A DNA stretch of 64,000 bases, taken from Cordia subcordata (lineage: Eukaryota; Streptophyta; Magnoliopsida; Boraginales; Cordiaceae). A program made the position numbers and the translations under genes. The stretch covers positions 27,461,001-27,525,000 of the forward strand of contig JAPTOF010000002.1 of the NCBI GenBank assembly GCA_028554755.1, read 5' to 3'. Shown here one piece after another: positions 46,824-59,300 of the stretch. The notes beneath the pieces are model-generated. The model saw only the letters and a program-made list of their open reading frames with translations, did not search any database and was not told the DNA's origin. Numbering within the stretch: the stretch's first letter is position 1; each line of letters opens with the position of its first letter.

Positions 46824-48497
46824 ATATATGGCTGATAGCTGTTGTACTATAAAACATGGATCAAATTGTTTGATAAAAGATTTTTTTTTAAATTTTTTTT
46901 TTTTTGTTTTTGTATCTTTGTATATCACAAAATTCCAAAAACTATTATAACTAGAAAATTAAAGGCTAGTAGCTCAATTATATGAAGAATTAATATTCAT
47001 AAACCTATATCAACTGTTTTATTATGAGTTGATGTTTACTTTTTCAAATGATGCTGCGTGCATACCGAGAGATCAATCCATCAGGGACAGCTTCAACTAA
47101 ACTAAATGTGATGCCTGATAAATCAAATTAAGTTTTTCCCCTTTTTAGGTGGGCCGAATTTATAGATTTGACGTTGTTAATCAATTTTGTTAATATTTAT
47201 CTCTTTTATTAGCTCTATATACAAAAGATATTATCTTAAAAATGTGATACACCATGATTTCTAAATGATTTATGATGATTGAAGTAGAAATTTATGATTA
47301 AAATCTTGAAAAAGAAAGTTAACCAATATATCATTAAGAATTCCCCCAAACAAATGCCGTGTAATGAATGAGGAAGATAAATAGAAACGTTCAAATGTTT
47401 AGTATCAGAGACCAGTAGAGGTTTCTGGTCCAGGCTTCAAAGATTGCCCGCAAAAGGTGGGTGCAAACATGTTGCTTTTTTCTCATTTACATCTAACTAA
47501 GAAAGGAAAATCATTTGCTTAGCTTCCTGCTTAGCCACTAAAGTGCATTTAGCATTGTCACCACAATATGCTTCTAGTCTTGATTATTAAATACTTTTTG
47601 ATTTCTGAATTAAGTTAAATGTATCTCACTCTCTTGTGTTCTATTTTCTTTGTGGTTGTATTTCAAAAAGATTTGATCTACTCATAACATTATGGGATCT
47701 ATGAAGAAGATCCCAAAGCGTCAAACTACCTAAGCATACATGCATTTGGCATTATCTCCAAAAAATGCTTCTATCCTTGATTATTAGATACTTTTTGATT
47801 TCTAGATTAGGTGAAATATATCTTACTCCTTGTGTTTTTTTCGTTTAAGTTGTGTTTAAAAAAAACGATCTATTCATAACATTATAGGGTCTATGAAAAT
47901 GGTTCAAGAGCGTTAAACTACCTAAGCAGTCAGGATAAAATAATTTGGTTAATTTTCAACCATTAGTCTCCGTCTTCACTATGTACTATGATGTTCATAA
48001 TAATTCATATGAAGTTAGGTCATTCTGCAAGTAATGATAAGATTTACTCCAAGTGTTGTTAAATGTTAACCCATATTCAAACTCAAAGGTAGCCCTATGC
48101 AACGTGAGATATGGGCCTCAATGTTGGAAAATTGAAAATTGGTGCTCATCTTTGTGTACTATTATGGGCTTGCAAATCTCATATAGTTTTGAGCAATCTA
48201 AAGTGCCTTACTGTTGTCCCCCTTCTGGAATCTTCTGGGCCTATTGCCCAAACACAAAAGAAATGGAATCATATGGGCCCTTACCACAACTGTCAATTTG
48301 GAAACATGTGGGCCTTTTTTATAAATGTATCTGATAAACAACATTAGTTAATGGTCTCAAGAGTCTTGTCAATGTGGTGACTGCAGTTAGAGAAATCCTC
48401 CACTGGACCAAAGGGGCCTTGACCCAAAAAAACTACCCAAAAAAAAAACCCAAAGGGGCTAAAAACCAAAAAGGCGGCAGAATCGATTGAAAAATGT
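46824..48497. other. Intergenic with one tandem duplication
   Basis: Apart from the duplication at 47540-47928, nothing was recognised. A-rich stretches lie just before the tRNA gene. Confidence 0.4.
47540..47928 (+). repeat. Two-copy tandem duplication, period ~197 bp
   Basis: TGCATTT(A/G)GCATT...ATGCTTCTA...CTTGATTATTA...CTTTTTGATTTCT...CATAACATTAT...AAACTACCTAAGCA occurs at 47540-47736 and again at 47737-47928, with substitutions and small indels. No function was recognised. Confidence 0.8.
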
Positions 48498-48582
48498 TGG
48501 GGTGAGAGAGGCTCGAACTCTCGACCTCAGGATCACTCAGCAGCTATGAGACCTACGCGCTAGCCAACTGCGCCACCACCCC
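48498..48582 (-). tRNA. Elongator tRNA-Met (CAT) with an 11-nt intron
   Basis: On the minus strand a 7-bp acceptor stem GGGGTGG / TCACCCC encloses a D arm with A box (TGGCGCAGTTGGCTAGCGC) and an anticodon loop CTCATAA. The T arm carries the GAGTTCGAGCC B box, and the discriminator is A. An 11-nt intron (GCTGCTGAGTG) follows the base after the anticodon, as in plant elongator tRNA-Met genes. It is not the initiator tRNA, whose 3' end primes copia elements, so its closeness to one is not a primer relationship. Mature length is 74 nt without CCA. Confidence 0.95.
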
Positions 48583-48829
48583 CTTAGGGATAGTTTGTCA
48601 TTGAACATAATGGTATCATGTTTGCATCAAATGTTTGAATCTTTTTCATCTTTTTTGGGTCGAGCAAATGCTTGAAATGGACTAAATTGCAACTCTTTAC
48701 TTTTTCTTGTCTCTTTTTTCGATTATAAGGAACTCACTTAGGTGAAAAAAATACCAAAAGCTTGGTTATCTGAATGCATTTGTTGAGCATTTTGCAAAGC
48801 TAGATTGTTGAGATTGGCTATTTTAGATC

Positions 48830-49119
48830 AGTTGAATGTGGCCCGTATTCTTGGGCCCCTTATTCACTTATTACCTTTTGTGGCCCATAATTAATTAGTT
48901 GCTTAATAGGTTTAGGAAACCCTAGCACTATAAATATGTGGCAATCTTCATTACGTTAAAGTGTAAGAGAGAAACCAAAGTGTTAGCCTTGTAGCATTCG
49001 TGATCAGTAATATAATTATTCTCTATTGCCCGTGGACGTAGGCTTCAAAGCCGAACCACGTAATTCTTGTGTTCGTTATTTTTTCTCGTATTCTTCGTGT
49101 TTGCATGTTTTTCCCAACA
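48830..49119 (+). repeat. 5' LTR of copia element 1
   Basis: It starts AGTTGAATG (first T mutated to A compared with the 3' LTR) and ends CCCAACA. TATAAATA at 48929-48936 is a likely TATA box for genomic RNA. Confidence 0.93.
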
Positions 49120-49122
49120 AAC

Positions 49123-49134
49123 TGGTATCAGAGC
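49123..49134 (+). other. Primer-binding site of copia element 1
   Basis: TGGTATCAGAGC is complementary to the 3' end of plant initiator tRNA-Met and lies three bases after the LTR. Confidence 0.93.
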
Positions 49135-50204
49135 ATAGGTATTAATCCGCTGCAAGGAAAAACAAAACTCATCGTACAAATAACGCTCAACCAAACAAAG
49201 CCTTAGCCAAAATAAGTTTCAAGCCAAACAGAGCCTTGAAATCGCCATTGTCTGCCGAAATTGAAGCTTACGTTTTCATTAACGAAATTGCACAATATTG
49301 GTACCAAAAGTTTCCTCTCGAAGAGAAGAGTTGATTGGAGGTGCTTGTGTCAAGTTTCGGGGACCGGAATTGCGGTTTTTTAAAGCTCGAAGGTCGCGGG
49401 TTGCAAGCTTGACGGAGAAGGCATTTTTCGGCGTTAAATCAGAAATTAATTGATACCGGCGAGGTCTTCGTTAGACAAGGATCATTTTGGTGTGATCGGC
49501 ATGGAGTTTGGTGGCCGGAGAAGCAAGAAAAAATGGGTCGGGTTGGCTGCGTGCTTGGGTCATCTAACGGGTGAAGAAGACAAGTTTTTTTTTTGTTTGG
49601 GTTTTGTTTCTTTGTTTTGGGTTTCGGGTAGTTGATTTTTTCTTTTGGGTCGGGTAGGAAGTCTTGGGTTGGATCGGGGGGTTTGGGTTATTTTTTTTGG
49701 GCTGGGCTAGGTCCGTTTAAAAAAAAAAAATCCTGTTGGGCTTGGGTCGTGAATCGGGCCAAGAGTAGTGGCCTTGTTCATTTGTTCTGTTTTGGGTCTG
49801 AAAGTTTTTTTTGTTTTTGGGCTTGGCAAAATTTTTAAATTCTGGATTGGGCCTTGTCCAAGAAAAAAAAAAAAAAACTGTTTTGACTTTTGACCAGCGT
49901 TGACCAGGGTTTGACCGGGTTGACTTTGACCGTTGAACATTGATCAAGGGTTGACCGAGTTTGACCAAAGCCTTACCCCACGTTTTTCGACGTGCTGAAT
50001 CCGTTTTTGGGCTCTGTTTTTCCAGATTCTGCTCCGAAGTACGTGTTTAGGGACGGTGTTGACTTCGACCAACAGGTTTGACTTTGACCGGTGTTGACCA
50101 AAGTTGACCAGGGGTGTTCCTAAGGTTTTTCGACGTGCTGAATCTGTTTTTGCGATCCATTGAGACAAATTCAATCCCGAAGTGTGAGTTTTGAGCAAAC
50201 GAAG
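49135..50204 (+). promoter_or_regulatory. Long leader of copia element 1 with a TTGAC (W-box core) cluster
   Basis: About 1.07 kb of untranslated leader precedes gag. Its last third (49880-50110) carries about 13 TTGAC cores, mostly as TTGACC(A/G) or TTGACT, in some 230 bp. TTGAC(C/T) is the binding core of plant WRKY transcription factors. The same cluster is kept in element 2. Whether it acts as an enhancer, as RNA packaging structure or simply as a repeat is unknown. Confidence 0.6.
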
Positions 50205-51237
50205 ATGTCTTCCACAGGTGGAAAGTTTGAAATCGAGAAGTTTGACGGGAGAATGAGTTTCAGTCTTTGGAGGATCAGATTCAAGGCATTTATGACAATG
50301 CAGGGACTTTGAAAAGTCATTGAAGGAGTGATCTCGGAAAAGATAGAACCAGCAACGAGAGAAGAACTCGAAGCGAAAGCCTTCCGTGACAAATGAAGTA
50401 TTGCTGGAGATTGCTGAGAAGACGATAGCAGTTGAGGCTTGGAATACTTTGGTGGAATTGTATGCATCTAAATCTCTCACTAATCGCCTCTACTTGAAGA
50501 AGCGATTGTATCATCTTAGAATGAAAGAAGGTACCTCACTAAAACAACACCTTGATGAGTTTACCTCTTGTTTTATTGCTTTGAAGGATGTGGGTGTTAA
50601 AATTGATGACAAAGATCAAGCTATGATCGTATTATGCTCCTTACCGCATTTATATATGAACTTTGTGGACACTATGTTGTACGGGAGGGATAAAATTACT
50701 TTTGAAGATGTGATTACTTTATTAAAATCGAAGGATCTTCAAACACATATTCCGGGACATAGGGAAGAAGTTCATGGGGAAGGTTTAGTGAGTAGAGGGA
50801 GATCGGAGAATAGAGGTGGATCTTTGGATAGAAAGAAAAGCAAGTCAAGGTCAAAATCAAGAGCAAGGAAGCTACGCTGTTTCGAGTGTGGCGAAAAGGG
50901 TCACATTAAGAAAGAATGTCCAAGACTGAGAAAAGGAAAGAAAAAGGTGGAGAATTCAGCTAATGTGGTGGAGAGTGCTGACAGTGATGGAGATAACTCG
51001 AGTAGTACCGGGGAAGTTTTGACTGTGAATGGATCACAGTGGCAAAATCAATGGATTCTTGATACTGGTGCAACGTTCTATATGTGTCTTAGGCGCGACT
51101 GGTTCTCTTCTTATTCCAAAAGAGAAGGGAAAGTCTTTCTAGGCAATGATCTTTCGTTAAAGGTGGAGGGAATGGGCATCGTAAATATCAAGATGTTTGA
51201 TGGTATTACAAGATCTCTCGAGTGTTGGCATGTCTGA
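50205..51237 (+). pseudogene. gag-protease region of copia element 1 (broken)
   Basis: Translation starts at ATG 50205 with FEIEKFDGRMSFSLWRI, typical copia gag. Codon 36 is TGA (50310-50312). Near 50387 a 17-nt deletion relative to element 2 shifts the frame. The rest of gag (LKKRLYHLRMKEGTSL, SLPHLYMNFVDTM) continues to a CCHC zinc knuckle CFECGEKGHIKKEC (~50878-50919) and the protease motif WILDTGAT (~51052). The frame breaks again after CWHV at 51237. Gag would coat the RNA and the knuckle bind it. The knuckle is intact here, unlike in element 2. Confidence 0.88.
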
Positions 51238-51313
51238 GTGAAGAAAACTTGATTTCTTTTGGGCGTTTGGATTCTCATGGATACAAATTCGAAGTGAGAA
51301 TGGTGTCTTAAAG

Positions 51314-52536
51314 GTGACCAAAGGTGCAATTGTGCTCTTGAAAGGGAACTTGATCGCGGCCTATATATCCTTCAAGGTAGTACGATTCACAGGTGTTGCA
51401 GTTGTTACATCCGAGGAGAGTGATAATGACACTACGCAGTTATGGCACAAAAGGTTGGGCCATATGAGCGAGAGGGGACTAACCGAGCTGAGCAAGAGAG
51501 ATTTGCTTTGTGGACAAAGAACTGGAAAGCTTGAATTCTGCGAGCATTGTGTCTTTGGAAAGCAAACCAGGTGAAGTTCAAGAGCGGCAGGAGAACACCA
51601 AAGGCACACTTGATTATATTCATTCTGATCTTTGGGGTCCTAATAAAGTTCCTTCCAAGAAAGGTGCCAGGTATTACATCACTTTCATTGATGCATACTC
51701 TCGGATGGTGTGGGTATACTTCTTAAAAACTAAAGATGAGGCGTTTCCAACATTTGTCGAGTGGAAGACGTTGATTGAGAAGCAGACTGGTAAACAAATT
51801 AAGCGTCTTAGGACTGACAATGGGTTGGAATATTGCAACAAAGAGTTTGATGAGTTCTGCAAGAAACATGGCATTGTGAGACACCGCACATGTGTAGGGA
51901 CACCACAATGAATGGAGTAGCGTAACGCATGAATATAACTCGGTGGAGAGAGCTCGTTGTATGCTCTCCCAACTGCGGTTTGAGTCAAGACTTTTGGGTG
52001 AAGCCGTCAATACGGCATGCTACTTGGTGAATAGGTCTCCATCTAAAGCTATTGAATTGAAAACTCCTTTTGAGTTATGGTCTGGTAAGCCTGCTGACTA
52101 CTCTCGATTGAGGGTGTTCGGTTGCCCTGCATACGCTCACGTGAAGGATGGCAAGTTGGAGCCGAGAGCAAAGAAATGCATATTTCTAGGCTATGCGTCC
52201 GAGAGGAAAGGTTACAGGTTGTGGTGCACAGATCCAAAGTCTCCAGGTTTCCTTATCAGCAGGGATGTTACGTTCAATGAGTCTGCTTTATTAGACCAAG
52301 AAAAGGAGAAAGCGGTAGCTGATTTGGACCACGGTGTCAAAGAGCAGGTGGAGGTATTTTCTGATGTACCAAATGTTCCATCTAGCAATAGTAGCATCAA
52401 ATTCAGCCGACTCAACCAACCGAGGCACATGATCAAAATATGCCGAACAATGTATACGATTACATCGGGCGAGAAAGGAGACAGATTAGAGAGCCTCAAA
52501 GGTATGGATACGCTGATCTTGTTGCTTATGCTTTGA
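51314..52536 (+). pseudogene. Integrase region of copia element 1 (broken)
   Basis: A GAG-pre-integrase block LWHKRLGHMSERG with CEHCVFGKQTR (zinc-binding H and C residues) ends at TGA 51572-51574, a stop shared with element 2. In other frames follow the catalytic core YYITFIDAYSRMVWVYFL and LRTDNGLEY. Later come CYLVNRSPSKAI, LRVFGCPAYAHV and KKCIFLGYASERKGYRLW. The segment around the third acidic residue (51905-51960) is scrambled by indels. It cannot give a working enzyme. Confidence 0.88.
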
Positions 52537-52624
52537 TCAAGTTTAAACAATTGAAGGACATGAGCCGAATTCATACAAAGAGGCCATATCTGGGAAAGAT
52601 TCTGCTCAGTGGGTGGGTGCCATG

Positions 52625-54131
52625 AGTGAGGAGATTGAGTCTCTTCATAAGAATCAAACATAGGAGCTTGTTGAATTGCCTAAGGGACAGCGAGTTGTCA
52701 GTTGCAAATGGGTTTACAAGAAAAAGGAAGGTACTCCAGGGATTGAAGGTCTTTGATACAAGGCACGGTTGGTGGCAAAAGGCTATACACAAAGGGAGGG
52801 TGTTGACTTCAACGAAGTGTTCTCTCCGGTTGTGAAGCATACTTCCATCAGGGTTTTACTTGCTTTGGTTGCTCTTCATGACTTAGAGCTTGAGCAGCTA
52901 GATATGAAAACGGCGTTTTTGCATGGTGATCTTGAAGAGCAAATTTACATGAGTCAGCCGGAGGGGTATGTAGTTCCTGGTAAGGAGAACCATGTTTGCA
53001 AACTGAAGAAATCCTTGTATGGGGTTGAAGTAGTCACCTCGACAATGGTACAAGAGATTTGACACATTCATGGTAGGTGCTGGATACACAAGGAGTGCCT
53101 ACGACAGCTGTGTATATCTCAAGAAGCTTCCAGATGGTTCGTTTGTGTATTTCTTTGTTGTATGTCGATGATATGCTTATTGCTACTAAAAGCATGTCTG
53201 CAATCAACGAATTAAAGAAGCAGCTAGGTGATGAGTTTGAGATGAAGGATCTTGGAGCAGCGAAGAAAATTCTTGGCATGGAGATTCACAGATATAGAAA
53301 CGCTGGGAAGCTATTCTTGTCTCAACAAAGTTATATTGAGAAGGTGCTAGAGCGTTTCGGGATGCTTAAAGCTAAGCCTGTGAGTGTGCCGCCTTCTGCT
53401 CACTTCAAATTGTCTACAGATTTGTCACCTAAAACTGAGGAGGAGGTGGAGCATATGTCTCATGTTCCATACTCGAGTGTTGTTGGTAGCTTGATGTATG
53501 CTATGGTGTGCACTCGTCACGATATTTCACATGCGATTAGTGTTGTGGCGGTATATGGCATCACACGGGAAAACACTGGAAGCGGTGAAATGGATAATGA
53601 GATATTTGCATGGCATCGCGAATATAGGATTGCTATTTAGCAAGATGACCGGAGATTGCGCGAGGTTGGTGGGTTATTGTGATTCGGACTTTGCGGGTGA
53701 CCTTGATAAGAGAAGATCTCGACGGTTACGTGTTTACTCTCTCGGATGTGCTATCGGTTGAAAGCGACATTACGCTTCATCGTGACATTGTCGATCATCA
53801 AGCGGAGTACATGGCAATTGCAGAATCTGTAAAGGAGGCCATATGGTTACAAGGTCTGATTCGTGATCTTGGACTGCAGCAAGATACAAGTACAGTCTTT
53901 TGTGATAGCCAGAGTGCAATCCATCTGACGAAGAATCAGATGTATCATGAGAGGACTAAACACATTGATATCAGATATCATTTTATCAGAGATGTTGTAT
54001 CACAAGGAATCATATCGGTGCAGAAGATATCTACCCATGAGAATCCAGCAGATATGATGACTAAGGTGGTTCCAGTCAGCAAGTTTAAGCATTGTTTGGA
54101 CTTGGTTGCTATTTGCGGTGCGGAGCATTGA
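52625..54131 (+). pseudogene. Reverse transcriptase and RNase H region of copia element 1 (broken)
   Basis: Copia RT blocks [38 protein letters not shown] and YVDDMLIA are present but lie in different frames. An extra G near 53022 and an indel just before the YVDD box cause shifts. RNase H blocks ([41 protein letters not shown]) follow, also shifted. The coding region ends at 54131, about 70 bp before the 3' LTR. Confidence 0.88.
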
Positions 54132-54190
54132 ACTCTTAGAGGCAGTTGGCTACAGGGATGATGGCGTATTGATTGGAGCGAATATGTGCC

Positions 54191-54202
54191 AAGGTGGAGA
54201 TT
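54191..54202 (+). other. Polypurine tract of copia element 1
   Basis: AAGGTGGAGATT directly precedes the 3' LTR, where plus-strand DNA synthesis starts. Confidence 0.88.
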
Positions 54203-54492
54203 TGTTGAATGTGGCCCGTATTCTTGGGCCCCTTATTCACTTATTACCTTTTGTGGCTCATAATTAATTAGTTGCTTAATAGGTTTAGGAAACCCTAGCA
54301 CTATAAATATGTGGCAATCTTCATTACGTTAAGGTGTAAGAGAGAAACCAAAGGGTTAGCCTTGTAGCATTCGTGATCAGTAATATAATTATTCTCTGTT
54401 GTCCGTGGACGTAGGCTTCAAAGCCGAACCACGTAATTCTTGTGTTCGTTATTTCTTCTCGTATTCTTCGTGTTTGCATGTTTTTCCCAACA
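54203..54492 (+). repeat. 3' LTR of copia element 1
   Basis: TGTTGAATG...CCCAACA, 290 bp, TATA box at 54302-54309. Followed by the AGATC target duplication. Confidence 0.95.
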
Positions 54493-54497
54493 AGATC

Positions 54498-57400
54498 GTA
54501 TTGCCTGAAACTGTCATTATTTAAAAAATGAGATAAGCTTTGAGTCATTGGAGATCTGTTGGATACATATGTATCAGATTGTTGTCCTAAATATGAATAG
54601 ACAGTAAGTGTTCGGACCGGATATGTGGCTAGGAGAGAGCACTGAGACATCCCAATTTATATTATTTGTCCTAAATATATGAAACAGATACTAACTATTC
54701 GGGCCTGGTATGTGGCTGGGAGAGCAGTGGGATACTCCGAATTTCTAGCAGTGAGCATAAAATAGTGGGCAAAATTGGTCACACAAGTAGGTTGATGGAC
54801 ATTATTTGCCGGCCTAGATTTACCGTACTTGCTATGAAGCGTGTCACTCACGTGATTCTAAAGAATGCTGGTGTTTTATACGAGTTGTGGACTACTAAAT
54901 TACGGTAACAACATCATTTCTAATTTGAATTTATGCATTCCATCTTAAAATTATGCAATCCTTGACTAATTTAGATTACCGCACTAAAACTTGTTATTAG
55001 CCTAATACGAAACTATTTAGCTTGTATTACTCGGTATAAATAATGCTCCCATTTTTGTTTTTTTTCATTTTTTGGCTTTTGGGTGTGAGTGAATGATATC
55101 GATGGAACTGTTATCGTGAAGTTGGCCTCATGATCTCCGGGTCTCAATGCTCATTGATAACAAGGATCGATGTTCACAGATATGGAAAAGGTAAAAGACA
55201 GGAAAAGTTGAATCAGACCAAGTGGGAAAGTGGAAGACACGATAATTATTAGTTGTGGCTTTCAATTTTCTTTCTTATTCTTTTTTTTTTTGCCGTTTTT
55301 GGGCTTCTTCATCTTCTTTTACTGCGACATGTACGTCAGAAACAAGATATTAAATTTATTTATGAGGTATTTATCAGGAGTATATTTGATGAAAACATGA
55401 CAGAAATATCTTCTTGGTATTTGGTAACATTAAAGAAATCGTCAATTAAAAAAATATTCTTTCAATCAAATAAAAAATTTTAGCTAGAATGGAAAGAAAA
55501 TATTTTAGCAGACTAAGAAAAAAAATATATATTTTGTACAATAATTTTGGCTCTTTCTCTACCGCTCCCCTCCCTCCTAACTGCCCCAGGGCCCAGCCCC
55601 CAAACAAAGGCACCTAGCACCTTTATTTTTAATTTTTTTTAATTTACCTAGCACCTTTATTTTTTTTTTAATTTTTTAACTTTTTAATTTTAATTTTTTA
55701 TTTGTATAACGGCAACCTTTCATATTCCGTATTTTGCATTATATCAGTTATGTTGTTTCCGAATATTATCATATTTTCTTTATTACAATTTGCAAACACA
55801 TCAAGTGATATATATAGCTTTAATTTGACAACAGTTTTTAAATTATTGATTTGCAACATCATTGTATGAATCATGAGATTAGATCATGTAGACTTTGCCT
55901 TTGTCTCTCCGTAAATCTAAAACGAGAAAAAGTTGTCTTTTCACTTTCATTTTTTAAAAAATTAAGTAAATAATATAGGTAATACCTGAAAACATATGAA
56001 ATTTTTAACTGAATTTCTTCGAGAAGAACAGATTTGACCATCAAAATTATATTGCAAGTGATAGAGACTTGGATGGATACTCATTTGATGCTGTAAAATA
56101 ATAAACAAGTACTACCGGGGCAAAAAAATAGCAGTACTACGGGGGCAACCGCCAAAGAATGTAAGTAGCTGCTGTTATCATCACGGAAACAGCATTAGTT
56201 ACTCAGATGAGCGTTCTTTTGAGGTCGCCACAACTACAGTAAGTATTCAACGGATTTGCTTTATTTATTTGTAGAAAGCTACTCATGAACCTTGGTCAGC
56301 AAACTGTCTTGTACCTGCCTGCACCAAAAATTGCAGCCTTAACACGGGCCATTCATTGGTGGGTGTTGACAGGTTTTAACCGGTGGGGGGCATCATAATA
56401 TGTATGAGATTTAGATTTAGGGTGCTTATAAACACTTTAAAAAAATATTATTTTGTATATTTTTTATTTTTTAAATGCTTATAAACACCAAATAAGTAAA
56501 GCCAAACACCCTCTTAGAGGTAGAGGCTATCAAGTAACTTCTTTCTAAATGATATGGGAATAATCCAACTTAACTGGATCGGAATACTTTTAGGTTCAGT
56601 ACGCATTCGACTAGGAGAGGGTTCAAAATTATTTAAAATTGAGGACTCCACCCATTTGGCTTGGAAATCATAAAGGTTGGACCCAAGAACCTCGTGATAA
56701 GGCTTAACCGCCGAAATGGATAAATCATAAGAAACATTTTCACATGGAACTCTAACACCACCATTCTTATGTGGCGACCAACTTAAGAGATAGTGCTTAT
56801 TATTAAACATTGCCATATAAGGATCTATAAATACCCATAACAATTCACAACCCTTCTACCTATTTAGCTTCTCTACTCAAGCATCTTGATTTGAGTATTA
56901 ACTTCGATATTGTCCCTGCAAGAATAACTTTTCCTTTGAGTATTGACTTCTCTGCTAGAGTATTATTCCTTCCAAATAGAAAGTTCAAGACCATTTAATG
57001 AGATCCTGAACTACTTCATCTAATACCAATTAGTTTTAGGTTGAAATCTCATGATTCTTTAGATTCTTTACTCGAGTTAAGAAGTGATTACAGAAAGTCT
57101 TTATTGATAGTTTGAGAATTATCACTAAACATCATTGCCGCCAAGATTTAACAATTTTTACATATTAACATTATTCATTATAATTCATTAACAACTTATA
57201 ATTACTAAATTTTGATAATAATATCATAACGTTGTAATGTGATGGTTCGGTATTTAAGACGGGAACAGCGCAATCACCTTGGAAATCACTGCTTGGTTGT
57301 GGGATGTATGTGTCGTCTGCATTTACTTCAATAATAACATGGACATTATTTATATTATTATGATCACAAGCCATATGAAATACGTCCATCAAATCTTTAT

Positions 57401-59295
57401 CGTTATAAACAAAATATTTTCGACCGAGGCCATCTCAAGAGGTAGATGAAATCCAGCTCATTTGGTTGTCAAAGAACGAAACGAACCCACGTGGCGATGA
57501 CTGCCAGTTCACGGACTTGTACAGTTTTTATTATAAACAAGAGAGAACAGCTTTTAGCTGTCTTATTCTCGTCCCTAACGGTGGCAACAAGCTAAGATAA
57601 TGACCCTCCTACCCAGTGTCTTTCTTTGTTAATCACTTCGAATGTACACGTACCCTACGATGTCAAAAGCTGGTGTATATTATGATCAATTAGGCTAACG
57701 TTACAACAATGAAATGTCGAACACCAGAGTGTGCACATCGACAATTCTTCAGCAGTTAAAGCAATTATTGTTTGAAAATAAATCGCTTGTGATAATAACG
57801 TGTATAACACAATAACTGCACGTGTCAACAACATATATTGAGTTTTACAAATGACAAGAATTTTTCTCAATAGATAATACGATGATCGTCCATGAATCCG
57901 AAAGATTACGAGATCATATATTGACGATAATAATTCATTTTTACTTTGCTATGTATGGAAAAGTGAAATATTTTAATTTTCTTTAATTAGTTTGAACACA
58001 TTTGACTTGATAATTGTAATGATGTCACGGCCACTATTCTAGAGCTGATATCTAAATGGGTTCTTAAAGTATAGTTTAAGGTAATGTATAACTGTTCCAT
58101 TAATTTGATTTGGCGTTATGACAGTTGGCTTTTCAACATCTCATCATTGGGGGTTAGGAACGTCGGGTCATGTGAGTGTATCATTCGATATTTGATTTGG
58201 TTTAAACATTATTAATTAATAAGCTGGCTATTTTCTTTATTTCTTATAAATCACGTAATACAGTTATGAGAAATTCAATAATATTATATATACATATATA
58301 TATATATATGTATATGATGATGATTTAGCTTGCCCCTTAAAAGCGTTGCTATCTTATTTTGCAACTATTAGTAGGGTTATAAAAAATCTATTGATCAAGT
58401 GACATGTCTGTTACCTTTAGTGTGAGTATGTCTAAAGATTATTTTTCACTAATTATATGGTTAAATGATATGTCTTTTACTTTTAGTGTGAATAGGTTTA
58501 GAGATTACTTTCCACTAATTGCATGTTATGATCAGTATTTGACCTCTCTCAAAATAGAAACTATTAGTAGTGTAAATTACATCTTCTGAACTAGTCATGA
58601 TGGTATCTTTAATTCATTTGATCATAACAGCTCTTAAAGTCAGCAACCACTCTAATCAATGAGAGAATTTAGCCGTGTCAGTGATCATAATAACGAAGAT
58701 TTTGGTAATCTTCGATTGTTTGAGGCATAATAAGCTAGCCATGATCCCTAACCAATTATATTGATGAAGTGTACGATTTTTATGCAAACTATCATTCGGC
58801 TAACGACCCTAAGGTCCAAAATGATAGTTATGTGGACCCTCTGTCATCAGAAAACGTTTTTGGGATATAATGATATTCAGACACATTGGTGTAGAACAAA
58901 TTCAATGACAACCAATATATGTTCAATATATGGCATAATGCGTTAATGGATTGAGCAGAGTGGTTGAATAGCATATAATTTTTTCACTCTTGACTGACTG
59001 GAGCAATATACGCTGAGACGCACCATCACATTACGGGATTTATAAATTTGGACGGATTTAAGTTATGTTTGGCTTAATTATGAGATTTAAACCTTTGAGT
59101 TATGTTGTGGAGCTTTTACTAATAGAGTATAAAAGTGTTATTAAATAAAAGTTGTTAATTATTTGTGTAAGACGCAAATAATCTTAAGAGAGGAGGTGAA
59201 TTAAGATTATACCAAGTTTTTGCAACAAATTTCCCAATAATAAACAAAGATAGTCATACAAGAAAATTATCAAGCACCTAGTGTGCACAAATAAG
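54498..59295. other. Spacer between the two opposed copia elements
   Basis: A diverged ~85-bp tandem duplication (TGTCCTAAATAT...GG(A/C)C(C/T)GG(A/T)ATGTGGCT) lies at about 54588-54745. About 56510-57130 could be a decayed LTR (TATAAATACCC near 56828 with a leader-like run) but no ends were found. A two-copy 66-bp repeat lies at 58404-58535. No gene was supported. Confidence 0.35.
58404..58535 (+). repeat. Two-copy tandem duplication, period 66 bp
   Basis: ATGTCT(G/T)TTAC(C/T)TTTAGTGTGA...AGATTA(T/C)TTT(T/C)CACTAATT occurs at 58404 and again at 58470. Confidence 0.8.
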
Positions 59296-59300
59296 CAATA

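Larger units (their letters stand above)
48825..54497 (+). mobile_element. Ty1/copia retrotransposon, complete but decayed (element 1)
   Basis: Two 290-bp LTRs (48830-49119, 54203-54492) flank a 5.1-kb interior and are bracketed by a 5-bp duplication AGATC (48825-48829, 54493-54497). The primer-binding site, a long leader, gag, protease, integrase, reverse transcriptase, RNase H and polypurine tract appear in copia order. I count 7 mismatches between the LTRs in 290 columns (~2.4%), a fairly recent insertion. Yet the coding region has many stops and frameshifts, so it could not move on its own. It belongs to the same family as the element at 59301-64000. The integrase-before-RT order defines Ty1/copia; a Tork/TNT1-like lineage is a guess. 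Confidence 0.95.
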
